Part shown: in pieces, positions 1-6,167 of the stretch
Numbering within the stretch: position 1 is the first letter of the stretch
Layout: each line of letters opens with the position of its first letter
Assembly: GCF_006335005.1 (NCBI RefSeq)
Contig: NZ_VDMP01000016.1
Location: 1 to 41,789 of the forward strand
Length of the DNA stretch: 41,789 nt
Source of the DNA: Nocardioides albidus
Lineage (GTDB): Bacteria > Actinomycetota > Actinomycetes > Propionibacteriales > Nocardioidaceae
Reading direction: 5' to 3'
Program-made: the position numbers and the translations under genes
Notes under the pieces: model-generated
Seen by the model: only the letters and a program-made list of their open reading frames with translations
Database searches by the model: none
Told to the model about the DNA's origin: nothing

Positions 1-441
1 AAAAAAGACCAGTTCCAGCATCCGGGTCGCGACGGCGGTGCGGAACTCGTGGACTCGGGGCAGGGTGTGGGCCTTGGAGGCGATCGCGCGGGCTTGGGGC
101 AGCGTGATTCGTCCGGTGTCGAGGGCGGTCTGGACCTCGGGCAGGTCGCGTAGTTGTTCGACGGTCCGGACCAGCCCACCGCCGGTGCCCTTGTGGCCAC
201 CGGTGAGATGGGTCAGGAAGTCCTTGGTCGACGCCCACCCCAACGGGCGTAGCGCGTCGGTGGCCTCGAGCCGGTCGATGCCCCGCAACAAGGCGGCGTC
301 CAGCAACGCCCGGGCTGCGACCACTGCTTCCACGCCTGCGACCGTCGCGGGGCCGTCGAGGTCGTCCCAGGCACTGCCGGCCAGCTCCGCGGCACGCTCG
401 ACCACGGCGGTGGCTGTGTGGAGCGCTCCGGGAGAGGTCAT
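1..441 (-). CDS. DUF222 / 13E12-repeat-type protein, N-terminal part (cut by left edge)
   Basis: Reading the minus strand from ATG 439-441 gives 147 open codons that run off the window. The protein begins MTSPGALHTATAVVERAAEL, with later blocks LRPLGWASTKDFLTHLTGG, VRTVEQLRDLPEVQTALDTG and ITLPQARAIA. This pattern (helical, a GW-STxxFL block, then 'G.I...QA..I') is the N-terminal DUF222 domain. Full-length members usually carry a C-terminal HNH nuclease motif, which would lie outside the window. The family includes the multicopy mycobacterial 13E12 proteins; its function is unproven, and a link to DNA damage or mobility is inference. No Shine-Dalgarno is visible: a -10-like TAGACT ends 6 nt before the ATG and an SOS box overlaps it, so a leaderless, LexA-controlled transcript is likely. 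The run of six A at bases 1-6 adds two Phe codons and could be a contig-end artefact. Confidence 0.8.
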   Translation of the reverse strand, partial: MTSPGALHTATAVVERAAELAGSAWDDLDGPATVAGVEAVVAARALLDAALLRGIDRLEATDALRPLGWASTKDFLTHLTGGHKGTGGGLVRTVEQLRDLPEVQTALDTGRITLPQARAIASKAHTLPRVHEFRTAVATRMLELVFF

Positions 442-447
442 GCGCTC

Positions 448-472
448 AGTCTACTCGAACACCTGTTCGAGT
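448..472 (-). promoter_or_regulatory. SOS (LexA) box overlapping a leaderless promoter
   Basis: Bases 455-470 read TCGAAC-ACCT-GTTCGA, an exact match to the actinobacterial/Bacillus-type LexA operator TCGAAC(N4)GTTCGA. With flanks (453-472) the palindrome is 20 bp with only the central pair mismatched. On the minus strand TAGACT (453-448) fits TANNNT, and 6 nt (GAGCGC) separate it from the DUF222 start ATG, so transcription would start at the A of the ATG. The operator abuts and slightly overlaps the -10 box, as expected for repression. Confidence 0.85.
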
Positions 473-494
473 CAAGCCCTGTCGGCGATCACCA

Positions 495-1022
495 TGTGAT
501 GTCTCAGGACATAGGTGACAGTTCTGCATCAGGACATGGGTGACAGTTGATGTCTCAGGACATCGGTGAACTTCGGTCGACGTGTTGCGTGGACCTCGGG
601 GTCTGCCGTTGCCGACGTACGTCACTCCGGGGTCGGGCCGGTGGTGCTCGATGAGGCTCTGGCCTTGTAGGTCGGTGAGGATGAGTTTCCTCGCCGGGAT
701 GGTGACGCCGGTGATGACCAGGACGTGTTGGTGAGAGAGCTGGCCGCTGACCATGTAGGCGACCTTGTCCAGTGTGAACGACGGCGTAGCGGGAGTGGTC
801 GTCGATGAGCTGGAAGATCACGCACTTGCGGTCGCCGGTCAGCACGTACTCGGTGGCATCGAGTTGGCAGCACGCGTCCGGGGCGTTCTTGGACACCGGC
901 GCAGTCGACCGGTCCCGGGCCCGAGAGGTGCCACTGACTCACCGAAGTGTCACCACCAAGACCCCTCGAAGTGTCACCGATGTCCTGATGCAGAACTGTC
1001 ACCGATGTCTTGCGACACCACA
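495..1022. mobile_element. Degraded IS481-family element, about 0.53 kb
   Basis: The two ends are inverted copies. The left end reads TGTGATGTCTCAGGACAT from 495; the right end on the minus strand reads TGTGGTGTCGCAAGACAT from 1022. Each end holds repeated subunits of the form TGTCTCAGGACAT.GGTGACAG: left copies start at 500, 525 and 551, right copies span 971-992 and 996-1017, with 25-26 bp spacing. Such multi-copy ends are typical of actinobacterial IS481-type elements. A complete element would be roughly 1.2-1.3 kb, so more than half is gone. The transposase is broken (see 586-930), so the copy could move only if a related transposase acted on its ends. No convincing target duplication was found. 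Confidence 0.75.
586..930 (-). pseudogene. IS481-family transposase remnant
   Basis: Two pieces of one transposase sit in different frames. The first, about 930 to 765, contains NAPDACCQLDATEYVLTG and VIFQLIDDHSRYAV. This is the start of the DDE catalytic domain, and its Asp in QLDATEY is the first catalytic acid. The second, about 765 to 586, contains YMVSGQLSHQHVLVI, TIPARKLILTDLQGQ and PGVTYVGNGRPRGPR, which is the C-terminal end of the same family. The N-terminal HTH region and the middle, with the second Asp and the Glu, are missing, and the join near 765 shifts frame. The protein cannot be active. Confidence 0.8.
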
Positions 1023-1037
1023 GATCAAACACGCGTA

Positions 1038-1064
1038 GGGGGCCCGGATCACCGCCGGGCCCCC
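1038..1064 (-). terminator. Intrinsic-type terminator after the metalloprotease gene
   Basis: A perfect 10-bp stem, GGGGGCCCGG (1038-1047) and CCGGGCCCCC (1055-1064), with a 7-nt loop, lies 20 nt downstream of the stop of the minus-strand gene at 1085. There is no strong U run, as is common in high-GC actinobacteria. Confidence 0.7.
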
Positions 1065-1084
1065 TGGCGTTGCCATCGAGAGGC

Positions 1085-1903
1085 TCAGGAGCCGTAGAGC
1101 ACCCGAGCACCCTCGGCGTCGGACGCCTGGAACTCCAGGTCCGACGAGCTGCCGTTGCACTGGGGGTAGTGCATGATCGACGCGGAGTCGTACGGCGTCA
1201 GCGGGCGCCAGTTGTTGTCCTCGAAGCAGGTGCCCGACTCGGGGCGCGTGTGCTCGTGGCGGAAGCCCAGCGTGTGGCCGAGCTCGTGACTCAGGATGTC
1301 GCCGGGCTCCCAGTTGCCCGAGGCCCAGATCGAGTCGTCGACGAGCACGTTGCGCTGCCTCTTGGGGGTGCTCGGGAAGAAGGCCCGGGCGATGTACTGC
1401 GAGGTCGAGACCGGCTCCACGGAGAAGAGGATCGCGTTGTTCCGGGTCGTGCACTTGCCGTCCTGGGCCGGGACGTGGACGAAGTTCACCTTCGACGTCG
1501 CCGCCTCCCACAGACCCGCACCGGCGCTCATCGCGGCGACGATGTCGTCGTGGCGGGTGCCGAACCGGGTGCTGACGCAGTAGGTGAGGTTGAGGGCCTG
1601 GCTGGCGCTCCACTTGTCGTCGACGCCGTTGACGGTGTTGACGATGAGGCCGTCCTCGTGCGTCTGGGGCGGGGCGACCAGACGCTCGTAGAACGTCCTC
1701 AGGTCGTGCTTGCCCGAGACGACCTCGTCACCGTTGACGACGTAGGCGCCGTCGACGTCGACGTACGTCGAGGCCTCGAACTCCTGGTACGTCGGCACGT
1801 CGGCGCTGTCGGCACCGGCGGACGTCGACACGGACGCAGCCGCGAGGGATGCGACCAGGCACGCGACTCCGGCGGAGATCTTGTGGATCCGGGAAGACAA
1901 CAT
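1085..1903 (-). CDS. Secreted metzincin-type zinc metalloprotease
   Basis: A 272-residue predicted exported peptidase. Residues 1-31 form a signal peptide (short basic start, hydrophobic core about 10-25, Ala-rich cleavage region). The zinc motif HELGHTLGFRHEH is at 206-218: His206, His210 and His216 would bind zinc and Glu207 would be the catalytic base. A Met-turn SIMHY (242-246) follows. This HExxHxxGxxH plus Met-turn pattern defines metzincins; the 'GFRHEH.RP' form resembles astacin/matrixin-like bacterial proteases, and I cannot assign a subfamily. Cys pairs (about 109/151 and 226/249) may form disulfides. Start: ATG 1903 is preceded by AAAGG with about 8 nt spacing; further upstream the frame is not protein-like. 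It is a single gene with its own terminator at 1038-1064. The substrate is unknown. Confidence 0.85.
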   Translation of the reverse strand: MLSSRIHKISAGVACLVASLAAASVSTSAGADSADVPTYQEFEASTYVDVDGAYVVNGDEVVSGKHDLRTFYERLVAPPQTHEDGLIVNTVNGVDDKWSASQALNLTYCVSTRFGTRHDDIVAAMSAGAGLWEAATSKVNFVHVPAQDGKCTTRNNAILFSVEPVSTSQYIARAFFPSTPKRQRNVLVDDSIWASGNWEPGDILSHELGHTLGFRHEHTRPESGTCFEDNNWRPLTPYDSASIMHYPQCNGSSSDLEFQASDAEGARVLYGS

Positions 1904-2051
1904 GCAAGAACCTTTCGATGGAAGGGGTGGACCGCCGCTCATCGAAGCGCCGGCGTCCCGTCCACGACAAGGGATCCGCTGCCTCAGAAACCGGCAGCGT
2001 CGGCGACTGCAGGATTGTGAGCCAGGGGGCGGCCGTGCGGTGCCTCGGAGG

Positions 2052-2741
2052 TCAGCCGGCGAAGCGGTCCGACAGCGCGTAGCGCAGCAGCGCGACGTCG
2101 CCGATCGCGCGGCTCTCGACCAGCTCGGCCCGGCGCTCGGCACACCAGGGGAAGGCAGCGTCGCCGACGAACCGGCGCGCACGCGAGTCGCCGACGAAGA
2201 ACGGCGCGACCACCAGCTGCAGCTCGTCCGCGAGGCCCGTGGCGAGGAACTGGGTGTGGACGCTCCCGCCGCCCTCGACCATCAGCCGGCGTACGCCGCG
2301 CGACCACAGGTCGGCGGCCAGGTCGGCCATCTCGACCTCGGCGCCGAGCCCGACCACCTTGGCGAGTGAGCCGATCCGGCTCTCGAGCGCCGCGACCGTC
2401 GCGTCCGGGCAGTAGACGATCTTCTCCCCGTCGCCGAGGGTGAAGAAGCGGGCGTGCGGGCTGAGCTCGCCGCGCGAGCTCAGCGTCACCTTCACCGGGG
2501 CCTCCGGGCGTCCCTCGGCCGATCGCCGGAGGCGGCGGTGCTCGGCGCGGATCAGCAGCCGCGGGTCGTCGTTGCGCACCGTCGCCGCGCCCACGAGGAT
2601 CGCGTCGCAGCCGGCCCGCACCTCGTCGACGCGGTCGAAGTCGGCGTCGTTGGACAGGATCAGCCGGCCCTCGCCGGCGCTGTCGAGATAGCCGTCGAGC
2701 GAGATGCTGCAGCTCAGGAGGATGTACGGACGCTCACCCAT
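2052..2741 (-). CDS. RibD C-terminal-domain (dihydrofolate-reductase-like) reductase
   Basis: A 229-residue protein made only of the RibD_C/DHFR-like NAD(P)H reductase fold. Visible family blocks are SCSISLDGYLDSAGEGRL near the N-terminus, VRAGCDAILVGAATVRNDDP, and RRLMVEGGGSVHTQFL, the glycine-rich nucleotide-binding loop. There is no deaminase domain, so it is not a complete RibD. Homologs reduce a ribosylaminopyrimidine or related pterin-like substrate. It is the last gene of a five-gene minus-strand operon; its start overlaps the end of the flippase-like gene by 28 bp and has a strong GGGAGGAG site upstream of ATG 2741. Sitting beside a PTPS-like gene (4635-5042), it points to modified pterin or pyrimidine chemistry rather than housekeeping riboflavin synthesis, which is inference. 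Confidence 0.85.
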   Translation of the reverse strand: MGERPYILLSCSISLDGYLDSAGEGRLILSNDADFDRVDEVRAGCDAILVGAATVRNDDPRLLIRAEHRRLRRSAEGRPEAPVKVTLSSRGELSPHARFFTLGDGEKIVYCPDATVAALESRIGSLAKVVGLGAEVEMADLAADLWSRGVRRLMVEGGGSVHTQFLATGLADELQLVVAPFFVGDSRARRFVGDAAFPWCAERRAELVESRAIGDVALLRYALSDRFAG

Positions 2742-3598
2742 GCGACTCCTCCCGTCCTCAGGACCAGCATGCCCGGAAGGGTCGCGACAAGCGACATCAC
2801 GCCGTAGAGCACCGCCACCTCGAGGCCGGTGCCCGCCCCGAGGCCGGCCGCGGCGAAAACCCACGCGGCGGCGCCCTCGCGCGGCCCCCATCCGGCGATG
2901 CTCACCGGGACCGCCGACGCGAGCAGCACCACGAGGGCCAGCGCCAGCAGGTGCGGCGTGGACGCGGTGACCCCGGCGGTGCGGGCGGCGACGAGGAACA
3001 CCACCACGTGTCCGCTCGCGGCCAGCGCCGAGAGGACGAGGACCTGCGGCCACGCCCGCCCGAGAGCGGCGCCGGCCTCCCGTCGTACGAGCACCAGGAC
3101 GACGGCGCTCACCACCGTCACGACGCCGAGGACCCCGAGGGTGCGGCCGCGCAGCGCGACCGGCAGCAGGGGCACCGCGGCGAGCGCCATCGCGACCTGC
3201 ACCACCTGGCCGCTCCCCCGGTCCCAGGCGACCGAGCGCAGGCCGCGTCCCAGGGCTCCGGAGGACCTCCCGTGCTCGTAGCCGCGGTGCAGGTCGCCGA
3301 CCACCCCGCCGGGCAGGGTGGCGTTGAGGAGCTGGGCGCGATAGCAGGTGCGGTACGCCGCCCGGAACGGGACCGCGACGCCGAGTCCGTCCGCGATCAG
3401 GCTCCACCGGAGGGCACAGCAGGCGGTGGTGCCCGCGGTCACCACCAGGGCCAGCAGGAGCGCGCCGGGCTCGGTGTGGCGCAGCCCGGCGAGGAAGGGC
3501 CCGGCGCCCAGGCGGGCGGCGAGGATCCCGAGGATCGCCGCGGCTGCCAGCAGCCGGACGCCCGCCCAGATCCGCGCCCAGACCCTGCTCCTGTCGAT
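2714..3598 (-). CDS. Flippase-like / LPG-synthase-TM (UPF0104-type) membrane protein
   Basis: A polytopic membrane protein of about 294 residues with roughly seven to eight hydrophobic segments. It has the family-type block RAQLLNATLPGGVVGDLHRGY, where G/P-rich turns precede a polar 'GD..R', and VSIAGWGPREGAAAWVF near the C-terminus. These fit the lysylphosphatidylglycerol-synthase transmembrane region / UPF0104 family, whose members include lipid flippase-like proteins. The aminoacyl-transferase domain of MprF is absent. Start: the strong site GGAAGGAG (3612-3605), directly after the upstream stop, is followed 6 nt later by ATC at 3598. No in-frame ATG, GTG or TTG lies nearby; the next upstream GTG overlaps the glycosyltransferase by about 80 bp. 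An ATC start, or a sequencing difference, is the simplest reading. A role in moving a glycolipid is inferred from the neighbouring glycosyltransferase. Confidence 0.75.
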   Translation of the reverse strand: MDRSRVWARIWAGVRLLAAAAILGILAARLGAGPFLAGLRHTEPGALLLALVVTAGTTACCALRWSLIADGLGVAVPFRAAYRTCYRAQLLNATLPGGVVGDLHRGYEHGRSSGALGRGLRSVAWDRGSGQVVQVAMALAAVPLLPVALRGRTLGVLGVVTVVSAVVLVLVRREAGAALGRAWPQVLVLSALAASGHVVVFLVAARTAGVTASTPHLLALALVVLLASAVPVSIAGWGPREGAAAWVFAAAGLGAGTGLEVAVLYGVMSLVATLPGMLVLRTGGVAWVSVRTSS

Positions 3599-3612
3599 GG
3601 CCGGCTCCTTCC

Positions 3613-4638
3613 CTACGGTGCGGCTCTCACGGGGAGTACGGCGTCGGGCGCGATCCGGTTCAGCACGTCCGCGACGCGCGCCGCGGTCGCGGCCCACGAG
3701 CCGAGGCGAGACCGCCGGCCGATCGCCGCCAGCCGCCAGCGCTGGCGCAGCCCCGGGTCCTCCAACCACGTGCGCAACGCCCGCCCGAGGGCCGCGGCGT
3801 CACCGGAGGGGACCAGCGTGCCGGGACGGGTCCCGTCGGGCGCGGTGCCGAGCGCTTCCGGGTGACCGCCGACGTCGGTCGCGATCGCGGGCAGGCCGCG
3901 GGAGAGCCCCTCGGCGAGCGCCATGCCGTAGGACTCGCGCCGCGACGGGGCCACGACCAGGTCGCTCCCGGAGCGCAGGGCGTCGAGGCGCGCGGTCGGA
4001 AGCGGACCGGTGAGCCGGACCCGGTCGGCCAGGCCGAGCCGGTCGATGCGCCTGCGCAGGTCGTCGACGTAGGCCGGGGCGAGGTCGAGGGCGCCCGCAC
4101 AGCGACATCCCCAGGCGAGGTCGCGCACCTCGGCCAGCGCACCGACGAGGTCGTCGTACCCCTTGTCGGGCGTCACCGGCCCGACGCAGAGGAGCTCGGT
4201 GCCGGCGGGCGTGCCCGCGACCGTCGGGCCGGGGTCGACGCCTGGCGTCGCGACGTGCACCCGGTCGGCCGGCACGCCGTGTGCGAGCACCTGCCGACGC
4301 GCCCAGTCGCTGGTCGTCACGACAGCATCCGCGGCCCTCAGCACGGCGGGCTCCGCGGGCCCGGAGCCCGGCATGTGCAGCAGGACCGCGATCCGCAGCC
4401 TCCGGGTCTCCGCGACCAGCGCGTCCGTGGTGGAGGCGACCAGGCCGTCGACCAGGACCACGGCGCGGTCGGGCAGCGCGGACAGCACCGGCGCCGGGCC
4501 GGCCACGCCGACGAGGTGCTCGCGGATGTCCCACCCGAGGCCGGCGAGCCCGGCTCCCAGGCGGCGGTCGTAGACGTTGCCGCCGCTCGGGCGGCCGGCG
4601 TCGTCGATCCCCTCGGGGACGAGCAGGTGGAGCGTCAC
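3613..4638 (-). CDS. GT4-family glycosyltransferase
   Basis: A 341-residue GT-B glycosyltransferase. The N-terminal half binds the acceptor; it includes the GGNVYDRRL loop near 19-27 and [11 protein letters not shown] near 108-118. The C-terminal half binds the nucleotide sugar: [16 protein letters not shown] (150-165) with Lys159, and the EX7E signature at Glu235-Glu243 inside [18 protein letters not shown]. These are hallmarks of retaining GT4 enzymes. No membrane segment is seen, so it likely works at the inner face of the membrane or on a soluble acceptor. The GTG start at 4638 overlaps the stop of the PTPS-like gene (GTGA), so translation is coupled. Sugar and acceptor cannot be read from sequence; linkage to membrane proteins on both sides suggests a lipid or lipid-linked product. 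Confidence 0.85.
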   Translation of the reverse strand: MTLHLLVPEGIDDAGRPSGGNVYDRRLGAGLAGLGWDIREHLVGVAGPAPVLSALPDRAVVLVDGLVASTTDALVAETRRLRIAVLLHMPGSGPAEPAVLRAADAVVTTSDWARRQVLAHGVPADRVHVATPGVDPGPTVAGTPAGTELLCVGPVTPDKGYDDLVGALAEVRDLAWGCRCAGALDLAPAYVDDLRRRIDRLGLADRVRLTGPLPTARLDALRSGSDLVVAPSRRESYGMALAEGLSRGLPAIATDVGGHPEALGTAPDGTRPGTLVPSGDAAALGRALRTWLEDPGLRQRWRLAAIGRRSRLGSWAATAARVADVLNRIAPDAVLPVRAAP

Positions 4639-5042
4639 AGTGTCCGCTCGTAGCCGGCCCGCGCGACGTGGGACTCGTGCAGCACGACCTCGATCGCCGC
4701 CAGCGTGCGCCCGCCCGGACCCAGGTCGCCGCCGACCGCGCGCTCGGCGAGTCGGTCGGCCACCCAGCGCGCCAGCACCTCCGTCGAGGTGTTCTGCGTC
4801 GCGAGCGCCTCCTCCCCGTCGAGCTCGTCGAGGTTGCGGTAGTGCAGACGGCCCAGGACCTCCCGCACCACCTCGGTTGCGCGTCCGATGTCGACCAGGA
4901 TCCCGTCCTCGTCGAGGTCGGCGCCGGCGAAGGTGGCGTCGACGACGTACGTCGCACCGTGCAGGCGCTGGGCCGGACCGAACACCTCGCCCTGCAGGCT
5001 GTGGGCGATCATGATGTGGTCGCGGACGGTCACACGGAACAC
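4635..5042 (-). CDS. Divergent 6-pyruvoyl-tetrahydropterin synthase / QueD-like protein
   Basis: A 135-residue single-domain tunnelling-fold protein. Alignable landmarks are IMIAHSLQG (His14), [11 protein letters not shown] (His28), GILVDIGRA (Asp51), [10 protein letters not shown] (Glu88) and VVLHES (Glu123). In QueD and PTPS the zinc is held by three His, the last two in an HGH motif, and a catalytic Cys sits a few residues before it. Here HGH has become HGA (Ala30) and no Cys lies before it. Zinc binding or chemistry may therefore differ from the textbook enzymes. GTG 5042 is chosen because AGGAGG sits 4 nt upstream; the start lies inside the end of the dehydrogenase gene. Together with the RibD-C gene it suggests a pterin-like intermediate, though a non-pterin aldehyde-type substrate is possible. 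Confidence 0.8.
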   Translation of the reverse strand: MFRVTVRDHIMIAHSLQGEVFGPAQRLHGATYVVDATFAGADLDEDGILVDIGRATEVVREVLGRLHYRNLDELDGEEALATQNTSTEVLARWVADRLAERAVGGDLGPGGRTLAAIEVVLHESHVARAGYERTL

Positions 5043-6022
5043 GGGGCCTCCTGGTAGTCGATCGAGTGGCACAGGCCGGGCAGGTCTCCGGCGGCGATCC
5101 GCGCCATCACCTCGGGCAGCTCGGCGAAGGGCGAGCAGCCGGTGAGCAGCGCGTCGAACGCGGGATCGTGCAGCAGGTCGAGTGCGAGGGCCAGCCGGTC
5201 GCGGTGGGTGCGCGTGTCGCGACGGGCCGGGGCGACGGAGCCGACCTGGCTGCTGCGCAGGGTCAGCCGCGCGGAGTGGAAGGCCTCCCCCAGCGGCAGG
5301 GTGACCGGCCGGTCGCCGTACCAGGACAGGTCGAGCACGGTGCCCTCGCGGCGCACCAGCTCGAGCGCCCGACGCAGCCCGGCCTCGGTGGCGCTGGTGT
5401 GCACCACCAGGTCGCTGTCCTGCGGCGCCTCGTCCGGACCGGCGAACGCCACCCCCAGCGCCGCTGCCACTCCGGCCCGGTCCGGGTCGGTGTCGACGAG
5501 CGTCACCGTCACACCTGGTACGCCGGCGGCCAGCCGCGCGACGCAGCAGCCGACGAGGCCCGCGCCGACGACGGCGATCCGGTCGCCGAGGAGAGGCGGC
5601 ACGTCCCACAGGGCGTTGAGGGCGGTCTCGACCGTCCCGGCCAGCACGGCGCGCTCGGCGGGGACTCCGTCCGGCACGGGCACCACGGCCGCGACCGGCA
5701 CGACGTACGCCGTCTGGTGCGGGTGCAGGCAGAAGACCGTGCGCCCGGTCAGCTCGACGGGACCGCGCTCGACGATGCCGACGCTGAGGTAGCCGTACTT
5801 CACCGGGCCCGGGAAGTCCCCGTCCTGGAAGGGTGCGCGCATGACGGTGTGCTGGCTGGGCGGCACCCGGCCGGCGTACACCAGCGACTCGGTGCCGCGA
5901 CTGATCCCCGTGCGCAGGGCTCGGACGAGGACCTCGTCGTCGCGCGGCTCGCGCAGCGGCACGGCTCGGATCTCGCCGCGTCCTGGCGCGGTGATCCAGT
6001 AGGCCCTGGCCTCGTCGACCAC
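5030..6022 (-). CDS. BchC-like medium-chain dehydrogenase/reductase
   Basis: A 330-residue member of the medium-chain dehydrogenase superfamily. An N-terminal GroES-like part contains the block [17 protein letters not shown] (38-54). It is followed by the Rossmann motif [10 protein letters not shown] (151-160) and an acidic residue in LVDTDPD (175-181), which favours NAD(H). At the place of the usual catalytic-zinc Cys the sequence has Ser-Arg-Gly-Thr-Glu, as in the BchC-like branch often labelled 'zinc-binding alcohol dehydrogenase'; zinc-dependent alcohol oxidation is therefore doubtful. GTG 6022 is chosen over upstream ATGs because GGAAGGAGGG lies 4 nt before it and the upstream frame is made of the 13-bp tandem repeats. 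It is the first gene of the minus-strand operon. Confidence 0.8.
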   Translation of the reverse strand: MVDEARAYWITAPGRGEIRAVPLREPRDDEVLVRALRTGISRGTESLVYAGRVPPSQHTVMRAPFQDGDFPGPVKYGYLSVGIVERGPVELTGRTVFCLHPHQTAYVVPVAAVVPVPDGVPAERAVLAGTVETALNALWDVPPLLGDRIAVVGAGLVGCCVARLAAGVPGVTVTLVDTDPDRAGVAAALGVAFAGPDEAPQDSDLVVHTSATEAGLRRALELVRREGTVLDLSWYGDRPVTLPLGEAFHSARLTLRSSQVGSVAPARRDTRTHRDRLALALDLLHDPAFDALLTGCSPFAELPEVMARIAAGDLPGLCHSIDYQEAPCSV

Positions 6023-6040
6023 CGCGCCCTCCTTCCCAGG

Positions 6041-6105
6041 TCGGATCTGCCGGTCGGATCTGCCGGTCGGATCTGCCGGCCGGATCTCCGTGTCGGATCT
6101 GCGTG
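6041..6105. repeat. Five 13-bp tandem direct repeats in a divergent promoter region
   Basis: Units start at 6041, 6054, 6067, 6080 and 6093. The first three are identical (TCGGATCTGCCGG); the fourth reads CCGGATCTCCGTG and the fifth TCGGATCTGCGTG. They fill the gap between the starts of the dehydrogenase (6022, minus) and the fusion protein (6168, plus). The position suggests an operator array or a promoter-length polymorphism. The translation across them is not protein-like. Confidence 0.9.
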
Positions 6106-6167
6106 TTGAACCGGCGTCGGACACCGGTCGTAGGAGTGGGTACTACAACCTAGGACACGGAGGTGCG

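Noticed and set aside
1..6. Run of six A at the left edge as a real Phe-Phe in the DUF222 protein
   Set aside because: A homopolymer is unusual in this GC-rich DNA and lies exactly at the window end, so it may be a contig-end artefact; the two residues are not used as evidence.
487..1027. GATCA at 487-491 and 1023-1027 as a target-site duplication of the IS remnant
   Set aside because: On the left, three extra bases separate GATCA from the matched end sequence; only the right copy abuts it. A 5-bp match of this kind can arise by chance.
6141..6154. TACTACA as a BlaI/CopY-type operator upstream of the fusion gene
   Set aside because: Only one half-site; the matching TGTAGTA arm is absent.
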